DNA of 12,049 nucleotides from Gammaproteobacteria bacterium (lineage in GTDB: Bacteria > Pseudomonadota > Gammaproteobacteria > UBA6429 > Thiohalophilaceae). Location of the stretch: positions 1 to 12,049 of the forward strand of contig JAOULB010000025.1 of assembly GCA_029882235.1 (NCBI GenBank), written 5' to 3'. Below the pieces are notes generated by a model. It worked only from the letters and a program-made list of their open reading frames with translations, had not been told where the DNA came from and made no database searches. The translations under genes were made by a program, and so were the position numbers. This document shows positions 1-6,988 of the stretch, in pieces (position 1 is the stretch's first letter; the number at the start of each line of letters is the position of its first letter).

Positions 1-354
1 CATTAAGGAACCGAGACCACTATCAATACCGCCACTGGCATGTGCCAGTAAGGTTATGGCAATAATATCGACAACAATATTGCCATAGACCTGAATCGTT
101 AGATGGGGTTGTTTAAGACGAATCAGTCGGGCAAAGCCCAGCCCACTGACAAAATAGAAAATACTGCTAAAGACAAACAAAGCCTTGCTTTGACTTGCCA
201 ACGGGGCGAATAAACTGCCACTAAAATACAGGCCGATAAGCAGGCCCGAGAGTCCTAAGCGATAGGCATTTAGAACATAGAGCAGACGCCAGGATGTGGG
301 ATTATCCGCATCCTGAGCTCGGTGATCATATGTAGCAAGCAAATAGGGTTGCAT
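1..354 (-). CDS. pilS: PilS-family sensor histidine kinase, N-terminal membrane part (partial)
   Basis: The reading frame is open from an ATG at 354 to the left window edge (118 codons), so only the membrane sensor region is visible and the kinase core lies outside. The start MQPYLLATYDHRAQ is followed by SWRLLYVLNAYRLGLSGLL, then hydrophobic segments and the stretch LLAHASGGIDSGLGSLM. These match the conserved opening of PilS-type kinases: a W-x-LL-x-x-LNxYR first helix and a late HASGGIxSGLG motif. In that family PilS autophosphorylates and passes phosphate to PilR, a sigma-54 activator of type IV pilin genes; the partner gene would lie off the left edge. An in-frame stop 33 bases upstream of the ATG limits the start. 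No strong Shine-Dalgarno is visible. The stop of the PP0621-family gene is 36 bases upstream on the same strand, so the two are probably co-transcribed. The family call is good; a pilin role is inferred from family only. Confidence 0.8.
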   Translation of the reverse strand, partial: MQPYLLATYDHRAQDADNPTSWRLLYVLNAYRLGLSGLLIGLYFSGSLFAPLASQSKALFVFSSIFYFVSGLGFARLIRLKQPHLTIQVYGNIVVDIIAITLLAHASGGIDSGLGSLM

Positions 355-390
355 CGCAAGGCCGCATTCCAGTGAAGAGTCAGATTACGG

Positions 391-624
391 TCAGTCATCC
401 TGCTGCTCCAGCTGGCGATGTTCCTGACTGCAATAATAATGATTAGCGGACTCAATGGCCTCTTGTTTAGGGATATGCAGGCCACAGTGATGACACTTCA
501 CCATTGCGCCTATTTGATCGGTCTGTGTTTTTTTATGCTCGGTATGGCGATCAAGGCGTGTCTTGATCATTCGTAGAATAAGCCAGGCGACCAGGGCAAT
601 AAGGAGGATGCGTATCAGTGTCAT
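391..624 (-). CDS. PP0621-family small membrane-anchored zinc-ribbon-like protein
   Basis: This 77-residue protein has an N-terminal hydrophobic helix (about residues 2-20), then a basic linker (KTRLDRHTEHKK). The C-terminal region has a metal-binding look: CHHC (C44, C47), then YYCSQEH (C65, H69). The Cys-x2-Cys ... Cys-x3-His arrangement suggests one structural zinc site on the cytoplasmic side. I recognise it as the PP0621 family, whose function is not known; members are often found beside PilS/PilR-type two-component genes, as here. The start at 624 is the first ATG before the hydrophobic helix; no clear ribosome binding site precedes it. It diverges from nadE across about 105 bases. Confidence 0.85.
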   Translation of the reverse strand: MTLIRILLIALVAWLILRMIKTRLDRHTEHKKTQTDQIGAMVKCHHCGLHIPKQEAIESANHYYCSQEHRQLEQQDD

Positions 625-719
625 GGTGAATATATTCGGGTTACAATCCGGGCCTGTTTTCGACCATCATGACAGATGGCATACGGGTAAGACAAGTGTT
701 TTACCAGTTCACGAATATT

Positions 720-732
720 GGAGTCAGGCTTG
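720..732 (+). promoter_or_regulatory. Ribosome binding site selecting a TTG start for nadE
   Basis: GGAG at 720-723 is followed by six bases (TCAGGC) and TTG at 730-732. None of the other in-frame starts (TTG 718, ATG 772) has a comparable Shine-Dalgarno. A weak TTG start on a biosynthetic enzyme would fit modest expression. This is an inference from spacing alone. Confidence 0.5.
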
Positions 733-2379
733 CAACAACAAAGCACTTCCAGCGCCGAACTACGCATTGTTATGGCACAGTTAAATCTGTGTGTCGGTGC
801 GATTGAATCAAATGCTGAGCAAATCATCGATGCCTGCAATAAAGCGCGTGATGAGTTGCAGGCGGACATTATTGTTTTTCCAGAACTCACACTAACGGGC
901 TACCCACCAGAGGATTTACTCCTGCGCCCGGGGCTGCATAAGCGTGTTCTGCATGCGTTGGAAATAATTAAAAAATCGATCAGTTCGATCGATGCCGTTA
1001 TCGGTTATCCACAGCAGGCCACGGGTGGTCTTTATAATGCCGCTGCAGTGATTCGTGATGGCGAGATTATTGCGACCTATCATAAACAACACCTGCCTAA
1101 CTACAGCGTGTTTGATGAAAAACGCTATTTCACTGCAGGTGATACGGCCAGTCTGTTTGAAGTTAAGGGGCATACTATCGGGATCACGATTTGTGAAGAT
1201 ATCTGGAGTCCTGGACCGGTTAATCAGGCGGCAAGTGCGGGTGCAGAATTAATTTTAAATCTGAATGCCTCCCCGTTTCATATCAATCGCGGCCAGCAAC
1301 GCGAAGCCGTGGTTGCGCAACGTGTGGCAGAGACAGGCATCCCCGTGGTTTATGTGAATCTGATTGGGGGGCAGGATGAGCTGGTGTTTGATGGTGCTTC
1401 ATTTGTTGTTAATAGCGATGGCAAGGTGAGTCAGCGCTGTGCAGAATTTTCCACCGGTTTATATCCTGTCGATTTTATCTGTCATCAGTCAAAGCTTGAG
1501 CCTGTTGAGTTAGCAGCCAGTGAGATAACTTCGATGGAAGCCAGTGCCTATCAGGCCCTGGTGACAGGTGTTCGCGACTATATTGAGAAAAATGGTTTTT
1601 CCGGTGCCGTGATTGGTTTGTCTGGCGGTATCGATTCTGCGCTTACACTTGCCGTGGCCGTTGATGCGATTGGTGCTGATCGTGTTGAGGGTGTAGCCAT
1701 GCCGTCACGTTATACCGCAGATATGAGTGTTGAGGATGCCCAGCTTGAAGCAGAGGCGCTTGGGGTTGAATGTCGTGTTATTTCAATCGAGCCTCTGTTT
1801 AAGTCTTTTCTGCAATCACTCAAGGATGAATTTGCCGGTCTGCCAGCGGACACGACGGAAGAAAATATTCAGGCCCGTTGCCGCGGCGTGTTGTTGATGG
1901 CGGTATCAAATAAGAAAAGGAAAATTGTGCTCACCACAGGCAATAAAAGTGAAATGGCGGTCGGCTACGCTACGCTTTATGGCGATATGGCCGGTGGTTT
2001 TGATGTCCTCAAGGATGTGCCGAAGACACTGGTGTATAAATTAGCAGATTACCGAAACTCTATTAGCCCCGTCATTCCACAGCGTGTGATTGACCGGCCG
2101 CCCTCAGCGGAGTTGGCCCCGGATCAGCAGGATAGTGATAGCCTGCCTGATTATGACATTCTGGATGCAATTCTTGAGATGTATGTTGAACAGGATATGG
2201 ATAGCGCCGATATTATCGCCGCAGGTTATGATCAGGATGAGGTTGAGAAAGTGGTTCGCCTGGTTGATCTGAATGAGTATAAACGTCGCCAGGCTGCACC
2301 GGGTGTGCGCATTACTCAGCGTGCATTTGGGCGGGATCGCCGATACCCAATAACATCAGGCTATGGTAAAGTTAAGTGA
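730..2379 (+). CDS. nadE: Glutamine-dependent NAD+ synthetase
   Basis: This enzyme makes NAD+ from nicotinic acid adenine dinucleotide, ATP and ammonia drawn from glutamine. Its N-terminal half is a nitrilase-type glutaminase with a visible Glu-Lys-Cys triad: E52 in FPELTLTGYPPEDLLLRP, K119 in YHKQHLP and nucleophile C155 in GITICEDIWSPG. The C-terminal half is the ATP-pyrophosphatase synthetase, with SGGIDS at about 298-303, then TTGNKSEMAVGYATLYGD, PPSAEL and a closing GVRITQRAFGRDRRYP stretch. I chose the TTG at 730 (549 residues) because GGAG at 720-723 lies 6 bases upstream. An in-frame TTG at 718 lacks such a site, and the ATG at 772 would cut off the first beta strand (ELRIVMAQLN). It is followed after 45 bases by glnB, and the two are probably an operon. 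The enzyme type is near certain; the exact start is less so. Confidence 0.95.
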   Translation: MQQQSTSSAELRIVMAQLNLCVGAIESNAEQIIDACNKARDELQADIIVFPELTLTGYPPEDLLLRPGLHKRVLHALEIIKKSISSIDAVIGYPQQATGGLYNAAAVIRDGEIIATYHKQHLPNYSVFDEKRYFTAGDTASLFEVKGHTIGITICEDIWSPGPVNQAASAGAELILNLNASPFHINRGQQREAVVAQRVAETGIPVVYVNLIGGQDELVFDGASFVVNSDGKVSQRCAEFSTGLYPVDFICHQSKLEPVELAASEITSMEASAYQALVTGVRDYIEKNGFSGAVIGLSGGIDSALTLAVAVDAIGADRVEGVAMPSRYTADMSVEDAQLEAEALGVECRVISIEPLFKSFLQSLKDEFAGLPADTTEENIQARCRGVLLMAVSNKKRKIVLTTGNKSEMAVGYATLYGDMAGGFDVLKDVPKTLVYKLADYRNSISPVIPQRVIDRPPSAELAPDQQDSDSLPDYDILDAILEMYVEQDMDSADIIAAGYDQDEVEKVVRLVDLNEYKRRQAAPGVRITQRAFGRDRRYPITSGYGKVK

Positions 2380-2424
2380 CTTTCGGGTCATTTTAATAAC
2401 TATAAAACAAGCAAGGTCAGAATT

Positions 2425-2763
2425 ATGAAAAAGATCGAAGCAGTCATTAAACCTTTCAAGCTGGATGATGTGCGTGAAGCATTATCAGATATTGGCGTTG
2501 CGGGGATGACCGCGATTGAGGTTAAGGGTTTTGGTCGACAGAAGGGGCATACCGAGCTGTATCGAGGTGCTGAATATGTCATCGATTTTCTGCCAAAAGT
2601 AAAAATCGAAGTTGTTGTTAAAGATGATCAGGCTGAGGCCTGTATTGAAGCTATCACCAATGCTGCGCGCACGGGCAAAATCGGCGACGGTAAAATCTTC
2701 GTTTCAACGGTTGATCGTGTGATTCGTATTCGTACTGGTGAAGAGGGTGACGGCGCTATTTAA
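2425..2763 (+). CDS. glnB: Nitrogen regulatory protein P-II (GlnB type)
   Basis: This is a 112-residue PII signal protein, the normal family length. PII trimers sense 2-oxoglutarate and ATP/ADP, and in proteobacteria are uridylylated by GlnD at T-loop Tyr51. That tyrosine is present (GHTELYRGAEYVIDFLP, Y51). The C-terminal signature TGKIGDGKIFV and the ending VIRIRTGEEGDGAI are intact. K3, E5, V52 and D54 resemble GlnB rather than GlnK, which usually has N54, and no amtB gene is adjacent. AAGG at 2413-2416 lies 8 bases before the ATG. It is 45 bases downstream of nadE on the same strand and no strong promoter is seen between them, so co-transcription is likely. Its stop overlaps a hairpin facing the convergent bamD gene. 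Confidence 0.97.
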   Translation: MKKIEAVIKPFKLDDVREALSDIGVAGMTAIEVKGFGRQKGHTELYRGAEYVIDFLPKVKIEVVVKDDQAEACIEAITNAARTGKIGDGKIFVSTVDRVIRIRTGEEGDGAI

Positions 2764-2774
2764 TCAAGCGCCGT
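2750..2774 (+). terminator. Hairpin across the glnB stop codon, possible terminator
   Basis: ACGGCGCT (2750-2757) and AGCGCCGT (2767-2774) are a perfect 8-bp inverted repeat with a 9-base loop that contains the glnB stop codon. A run of five T occurs only at 2787-2791, 12 bases past the stem, so it is not a canonical intrinsic terminator. The hairpin lies in the 16-base gap between the convergent glnB and bamD stops and could end or protect either transcript. Confidence 0.4.
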
Positions 2775-2779
2775 AACAA

Positions 2780-3544
2780 TTACTGGTTTTTCAGCTGGGC
2801 CAGCTCAGGATGATTGGGGTGATTTAACTCCAGCACACGAAAAGCATCCCCCGCCAGTTTTTTCATTTCCAGCTTACGGTAAGACTTAACCATCAGGGCC
2901 AGCGCATCCGCGACAGCCGGTGTGGACTGGTAGTTATCAATCACATATTTACCACGATTGGCTGCCGCCAGATAGGCTTCGCGGTCGAAATAAAACTTCG
3001 CCACATGAACTTCATATTTGGCCAGCCCATTTCGCAGATGGGTCATGCGCTGTATCGAGTCACGCGTATATTTGCTCTTGGGGAATTTTTTCACTAATTC
3101 GGCAAAAAACTGGAACGAACGCCGTGCGGCCTTCGGGTCACGTTCGGTCGGGTCCTGATCAAATAATTTTCCCAGGAATGTAGAATTCATCGTATAACTG
3201 GCCAGACCACGGATATAGTAGAGATAGTCTACATGTGGATGGTTGGGGTGCAGTTTAATAAAGCGCTCAGCAGCCAGGATGGCCGATTCGTGTTCGTCAA
3301 ATTTGTAGTAGGCATAGGCGACTTCCATCTGGGCACGGGTCGCATAATTGCCATAAGGGAAGCGCGACTCCAGCTTTTCATAATATTGAATGGCGGTTTC
3401 ATAATTCGCATTCTGTATATTTGATTTGGCTTCCTGATAGATCTGCGCAGCCGTCATGCCATAAGTAGGATCATCATCCGGGGTCGATGAACAACCGGCA
3501 AGAAAAACGGACAGGAAAATAGTAATAAGGAATAGACGCTGCAT
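2780..3544 (-). CDS. bamD: Outer membrane protein assembly factor BamD (lipoprotein)
   Basis: BamD is the essential lipoprotein of the BAM complex, which works with BamA to fold beta-barrel proteins into the outer membrane. From the ATG at 3544 the protein is 254 residues, close to the E. coli length. It begins with a lipoprotein signal peptide, MQRLFLITIFLSVFLAGC, with lipobox LAGC and lipidated C18. Ser follows at +2, consistent with outer membrane sorting. The mature part is helical TPR-like sequence, for example AAQIYQEAKSNIQNANYETA and YETAIQYYEKLESRFPYG, with the family-typical HPNHPHVDYLYYIRGLA and DPKAARRSFQFFAELVKKFP. A 23-codon in-frame extension to 3613 was rejected because it would bury the signal peptide. 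The gene diverges from rluD, as in E. coli and many relatives. Confidence 0.96.
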   Translation of the reverse strand: MQRLFLITIFLSVFLAGCSSTPDDDPTYGMTAAQIYQEAKSNIQNANYETAIQYYEKLESRFPYGNYATRAQMEVAYAYYKFDEHESAILAAERFIKLHPNHPHVDYLYYIRGLASYTMNSTFLGKLFDQDPTERDPKAARRSFQFFAELVKKFPKSKYTRDSIQRMTHLRNGLAKYEVHVAKFYFDREAYLAAANRGKYVIDNYQSTPAVADALALMVKSYRKLEMKKLAGDAFRVLELNHPNHPELAQLKNQ

Positions 3545-3592
3545 TTCGATTAAACTCTGTTTTGCTGAAACTGACCTGTAAAATGTGCCGAC

Positions 3593-3621
3593 AGTATACC
3601 CCTGTAATGACAATGAATAAA
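3593..3621 (-). promoter_or_regulatory. Possible bamD promoter
   Basis: On the minus strand a good -10 box TATACT (3598-3593) lies about 49 bases upstream of the bamD ATG. A weak -35-like TTTATT (3621-3616) sits 17 bases further upstream. Only the -10 is convincing. It lies in the 93-base divergent gap shared with rluD. Confidence 0.35.
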
Positions 3622-3637
3622 TTACTGATTACTCCAA

Positions 3638-4615
3638 ATGACTGAAAATACCCCTGAATTGCTATCAGCGACCATCCCGGAAGAAATGGGTGGTATGCGT
3701 TTGGACCAGGCGCTGGCTAGTTTGTTCAGTCAGTATTCTCGGGCGCGCCTGCAACAGTGGATCAAGGGGGGGCAGGTGCAGGTCAATGGACAGTCATTGC
3801 GCTCAAAAGACAAGCTGAATGGCGGGGAGCTGATCGAAATTGAGGTTCTGCTGGAACCTGACACCCGATTTCTGCCACAGGATTTGCCGCTGGATATTGT
3901 CTACGAGGATGAGCAGATTCTGGTCATCAATAAACCGGCAGGGCTGGTGGTACACCCTGCCGCAGGCAACCCAGAAGGCACCATGCTCAATGCCCTGTTA
4001 CACCATGATGCGGATCTGGCGAATATTCCAAGAGCCGGGATTGTGCACCGCCTCGACAAGGACACCAGTGGTCTACTGGTGGTGGCGCGGACGCTGGAAG
4101 CGCAGAAATCGCTGGTTGAGCAGCTGCAGGCTCGCAGTTTCAAGCGCGAATATCAGACCATTGTGCAGGGCGTGATGACCGCCGGAGGTACTGTTGAGGC
4201 GGCTATAGGGCGTCACCCTGTGCATCGAAAACGTATGGCCGTGGTTCGTAATGGCGGTAAAGATGCGGTGACCCATTATCGTGTGCTGGAGAAATTTCCG
4301 GCCCATACCTATGTCAGTGTTCGACTTGAAACCGGACGCACCCACCAGATCCGCGTGCATATGGCCCATATTAATTATCCTATTGTCGGCGACCCAGTCT
4401 ATGGCGGGCGATTGAGACAGCCAAAAGACTGTACCGATGAGTTACGCGAAACCCTGCAGCATTTTCGACGACAGGCCCTACATGCCTGGCGACTGGGTCT
4501 GGTGCACCCAGCTTCGGGAGAGAGTATGGAATGGCAACAGGATGTGCCCGAAGATATGCAGCGGCTACTCGAACGACTGCGCGAGAACAGCCGACAGCAG
4601 GAATTGAAACAATGA
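3638..4615 (+). CDS. rluD: 23S rRNA pseudouridine synthase RluD
   Basis: RluD converts three uridines in helix 69 of 23S rRNA (1911, 1915 and 1917 in E. coli numbering) to pseudouridine. The 325-residue protein has an S4-like RNA-binding domain at about 18-75 (GGMRLDQALASLF ... GQVQVNGQ). The RsuA/RluA catalytic domain follows. The active-site motif HRLDKDTSG places catalytic Asp at 140, with conserved VINKPAGLVVHPAAGN before it and RLETGRTHQIRVHMAH after it. Length and motif spacing match RluD rather than the shorter RluA, and the neighbours bamD and pgeF agree with that. No clear Shine-Dalgarno precedes the ATG. The stop overlaps the pgeF start in an ATGA arrangement, implying translational coupling. 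Confidence 0.95.
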   Translation: MTENTPELLSATIPEEMGGMRLDQALASLFSQYSRARLQQWIKGGQVQVNGQSLRSKDKLNGGELIEIEVLLEPDTRFLPQDLPLDIVYEDEQILVINKPAGLVVHPAAGNPEGTMLNALLHHDADLANIPRAGIVHRLDKDTSGLLVVARTLEAQKSLVEQLQARSFKREYQTIVQGVMTAGGTVEAAIGRHPVHRKRMAVVRNGGKDAVTHYRVLEKFPAHTYVSVRLETGRTHQIRVHMAHINYPIVGDPVYGGRLRQPKDCTDELRETLQHFRRQALHAWRLGLVHPASGESMEWQQDVPEDMQRLLERLRENSRQQELKQ

Positions 4616-5364
4616 CTGAGACAGCGAAACCGGGCTGGATAACTGCGGACTGGCCAGTGCCGGAGCATGTGCATGCGGGTTGCTCACTACGTACGGGGGG
4701 GCATAGTCAACAGCCGTACGAGAGTTTGAATCTGGGCACCCATGTTGGTGATGATGCCGCTGCAGTGGCACAGAATAGAAAAAGCTTGTTCGAGAGACTG
4801 GGCTTACCTGCTGAGCCCGTCTGGCTGGAACAGGTGCATAGTACGGTAGTCGTCAATGCCGCTCAGCAGAAAGCTATCACTAAAGCTGATGCTAGTTACA
4901 GTCATACAGTGGGCGTGGTGTGTGTAGTCATGACCGCCGATTGTCTGCCGGTCTTATTCTGTGACCAGCAGGGTAGCAAAATCGCTGCTGCCCATGCAGG
5001 TTGGCGTGGGTTAGCCGATGGAGTTCTTGAGCAAACCCTGCAGCAGGCTGGTTTTGAACCGGCAAACACACTGGTCTGGCTGGGGCCGGGGATTGGGCCG
5101 GACAGTTATGAGGTCGGTGATGAAGTGCGTGAGGCATTTTTGAGTCAATCTGTCCACGCCGAGTCGGCTTTTCGTGTATCTCCAAATAGACGTTGGCTGG
5201 CGAATATGCCCGAGCTGGCGCGACAGCGGCTCAATGCAGCGGGTGTTCGCCAAATCTATGGTGGTCAGCACTGTACCCTGAAGCAGGCGAAAGAATATTT
5301 TTCCTATCGCCGGGATGGCATCACTGGGCGTATGGCCAGTTTGATCTGGCTGACAGCGCAATAA
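4612..5364 (+). CDS. pgeF: Peptidoglycan editing factor PgeF (YfiH, Cu-oxidase_4 / laccase-domain family)
   Basis: This 250-residue protein is of the YfiH family, once called polyphenol oxidase or laccase-domain protein. In E. coli it is reported to remove wrongly incorporated L-serine from the peptidoglycan precursor UDP-MurNAc-L-Ser. The metal-site residues of the family are visible: H76 in LEQVHS, C111 in MTADCLPVLFCD and H128 in AAHAGWRG. The C-terminal signature FSYRRDGITGRMASLIWL is intact. The start ATG at 4612 overlaps the rluD stop and has AGGA at 4599-4602. The frame is open further upstream to 4531, but that part is rluD sequence read in another frame. Coupling to rluD suggests one transcript. 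The substrate is assigned by family, not by anything specific here. Confidence 0.93.
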   Translation: MTETAKPGWITADWPVPEHVHAGCSLRTGGHSQQPYESLNLGTHVGDDAAAVAQNRKSLFERLGLPAEPVWLEQVHSTVVVNAAQQKAITKADASYSHTVGVVCVVMTADCLPVLFCDQQGSKIAAAHAGWRGLADGVLEQTLQQAGFEPANTLVWLGPGIGPDSYEVGDEVREAFLSQSVHAESAFRVSPNRRWLANMPELARQRLNAAGVRQIYGGQHCTLKQAKEYFSYRRDGITGRMASLIWLTAQ

Positions 5365-5381
5365 GCCCTCTATATAAAGTC

Positions 5382-5409
5382 TTGGTAGTCTGCAAAATTC
5401 AGGTATTAT
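5382..5409 (+). promoter_or_regulatory. Probable sigma-70 promoter for the ZIP / acyltransferase / GltB-like group
   Basis: TTGGTA (5382-5387) and TATTAT (5404-5409) are separated by 16 bases in the 87-base gap between pgeF and the ZIP gene. Predicted transcription would begin about 35 bases before the ATG at 5452. This suggests the ZIP gene starts a unit separate from rluD-pgeF. It is a match by eye only. Confidence 0.45.
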
Positions 5410-5451
5410 GAGCGCCCCTGACGCTTTGAGATAACAAGAAGAAACTGATTT

Positions 5452-6231
5452 ATGGATTTACTCATCTGGATAGTTGTATTCAGCCTGTTAGGCGGTGTCC
5501 TCAGTGTGATGGCGGCATCGTTGTTTTTAACAGTACCGGAATCGTTTCGTGAACGATTATTACCGCACATGGTTAGTTTTGCGATTGGCGCATTACTGGG
5601 CGCAGCATTTCTTGCCTTGCTTCCACATGCTTTAAGCGGTGAACATAAGCTTGAGGTGCATAAGCTCGGTCTGACTGTGTTAATCGGCATGTTATCCTTT
5701 TTTATACTTGAGAAAATGGTGCTGTGGCGTCATTGCCATACTACCCATTGTGAAGCACATGGCCCCGAAGCAGCACATGATCATAATGCCGCCGGCACAC
5801 TGATATTAGTCGGTGATGCAATCCATAATCTGGTCGATGGTGTACTGATCGCGGCTGCATTTCTTACTGATATCCATCTTGGCATTGTCACTAGTCTTGC
5901 GGTTGCGGCGCATGAAATTCCTCAGGAAGTGGGTGACTTCGCAGTCTTACTCAAAAGTGGTTATAGCCGTAGTCGCGCGTTATGGTTAAACGTACTAGTG
6001 AGTTTGACCACGGTCATTGGTGCGCTACTGGCCTATGTGGGTCTGTCCGAGATGAGTTTTGCGGTGCCTTATATTCTGGCAATTGCGGCCTCGAGTTTTA
6101 TCTATATTGCCGTAGCGGATCTTATTCCTGGCTTGCATAAACGCACCCAATTTAAAGAAACGGTGCAACAGATTGTATTAATTACTGCCGGGATTGTTAT
6201 TATTTATTTTGCCCATTCAACTTTACATTAG
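5452..6231 (+). CDS. ZIP-family divalent metal transporter
   Basis: This 259-residue integral membrane protein has about seven or eight hydrophobic helices. The ZIP metal-binding helices are clear: helix 4 carries GDAIHNLVDG (H125, N126, D129) and helix 5 carries HEIPQEVGDFAVLL (H154, E155, E159). ZIP proteins carry zinc, iron or other divalent metals toward the cytoplasm. Between helices 3 and 4 is a His/Cys-rich loop, RHCHTTHCEAHGPEAAHDHN (residues 93-112), a common metal-sensing or loading feature in this family. The sequence looks closer to the ZIP group of eukaryotic/bacterial KE4-like type than to GufA or ZupT, but I hold that loosely. No strong Shine-Dalgarno is seen. It is followed after 19 bases by the acyltransferase gene. 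Metal specificity cannot be read from the sequence. Confidence 0.88.
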   Translation: MDLLIWIVVFSLLGGVLSVMAASLFLTVPESFRERLLPHMVSFAIGALLGAAFLALLPHALSGEHKLEVHKLGLTVLIGMLSFFILEKMVLWRHCHTTHCEAHGPEAAHDHNAAGTLILVGDAIHNLVDGVLIAAAFLTDIHLGIVTSLAVAAHEIPQEVGDFAVLLKSGYSRSRALWLNVLVSLTTVIGALLAYVGLSEMSFAVPYILAIAASSFIYIAVADLIPGLHKRTQFKETVQQIVLITAGIVIIYFAHSTLH

Positions 6232-6250
6232 GATTGTATTCGACGGATAA

Positions 6251-6928
6251 ATGGATATTAATGCGACGGTCATCATCGCGGTAGTAGTCTGCTTAAGTCT
6301 GTTTGTGTTTATTGGTCAATGGGCCAACCGGACAGACTGGGGTAGTGTCTTTTCTAATACTATCGATGGCTGGCTGCGACTGTTCTGCCACTATTATCAT
6401 CGTCTGGAGTGTGAAACGTTAACTCTGCCCGAACAGGGTGGTGCGATTGTGGTGAGTAATCACATTTCTGGCCTTGATCCTTTTCTTATACTTGCCGCCA
6501 GTCGACGGCCTATCCATTTTATGATCGCCTCTGATCAATATCATCGTTTTGGTCTGACCTGGTTGTTTAAACTGGCAGGTTGTATTCCTGTTGAACGTGG
6601 TGGTCGAACCGACAAGGCCTTTCGTGCGGCACTGCGTGCGCTAGAAGAAGGAAAAGTGGTAGCGCTGTTTCCACAGGGTGGAATTCATCATGGTCATGAA
6701 CCACCGCCTAGATTAAAACGAGGTGTGCATAAACTGGCGCAACTCTCTGGTGCACCGGTGTATCCCTTGCACGTCAGTGGTGTTAAGGGGATTGGCCATG
6801 TGGTTCGTGGTGTTTTGTTACGTGCCCATGCTCGTGTTGAGCACTTTCCCCCTGTAGATTGTGCATCATTAGAGGCACAGGATTGTCTGGCAGCTTTAGC
6901 CAAAGACATGAAAGTCACCCATCACTAA
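6251..6928 (+). CDS. PlsC-like lysophospholipid / 1-acylglycerol-3-phosphate acyltransferase
   Basis: This 225-residue protein has an N-terminal membrane helix (about 5-22) and a PlsC-type acyltransferase domain. The catalytic HX4D motif is present as NHISGLDPF (H71, D76), followed by the GCIPVERGG block (about 110-118). The third motif reads FPQGG (140-144) instead of the usual FPEGT or FPEGG, so the conserved Glu thought to contact the acceptor phosphate is Gln. Proteins with this fold move an acyl chain from acyl-ACP or acyl-CoA to lysophosphatidate or related acceptors at the inner membrane. The Gln may mean a different acceptor. The gene lies 19 bases after the ZIP gene and 60 bases before the GltB-like gene. 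The fold is confident; the substrate is unknown. Confidence 0.85.
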   Translation: MDINATVIIAVVVCLSLFVFIGQWANRTDWGSVFSNTIDGWLRLFCHYYHRLECETLTLPEQGGAIVVSNHISGLDPFLILAASRRPIHFMIASDQYHRFGLTWLFKLAGCIPVERGGRTDKAFRAALRALEEGKVVALFPQGGIHHGHEPPPRLKRGVHKLAQLSGAPVYPLHVSGVKGIGHVVRGVLLRAHARVEHFPPVDCASLEAQDCLAALAKDMKVTHH

Positions 6929-6947
6929 ATAAAAATCTCAATTGGTC

Positions 6948-6984
6948 GATTAAGGTTTTAACACAGGAGCTGAAAACCTTAATC
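6948..6984 (+). repeat. Perfect 12-bp inverted repeat just upstream of the GltB-like gene
   Basis: GATTAAGGTTTT (6948-6959) is exactly complementary to AAAACCTTAATC (6973-6984), with a 13-base loop. The loop holds AGGAG (6965-6969), the only Shine-Dalgarno-like motif ahead of the ATG at 6989. The stem ends four bases before the start codon. No T-run follows on the plus strand, so it is not an ordinary terminator. It could be an RNA hairpin acting on translation or a DNA operator. Confidence 0.75.
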
Positions 6985-6988
6985 TCTC

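Noticed and set aside
270..485. 71-codon minus-strand frame overlapping pilS and the PP0621-family gene
   Set aside because: It overlaps two recognisable genes in other frames and its translation shows no family features.
772..790. TGGCAC string as a sigma-54 promoter half
   Set aside because: There is no TTGC element at the right distance and it lies inside the nadE coding region.
2376..2406. Possible sigma-70 promoter for glnB (GTGACT ... TATAAA)
   Set aside because: The -35 match is weak and the spacer is 19 bases. Co-transcription with nadE is the simpler reading.
3545..3613. In-frame upstream extension of bamD by 23 codons
   Set aside because: It would place the lipoprotein signal peptide internally. 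The ATG at 3544 gives a standard signal peptide and lipobox.
4531..4611. In-frame upstream extension of pgeF by 27 codons
   Set aside because: It lies wholly inside rluD in another frame. The ATG at 4612 has a Shine-Dalgarno and an ATGA overlap, and gives the usual YfiH length.
6929..6988. Inverted repeat before the GltB-like gene as an intrinsic terminator
   Set aside because: No T-run follows the stem on the plus strand. On the minus strand the nearest T-rich stretch is displaced by about ten bases.
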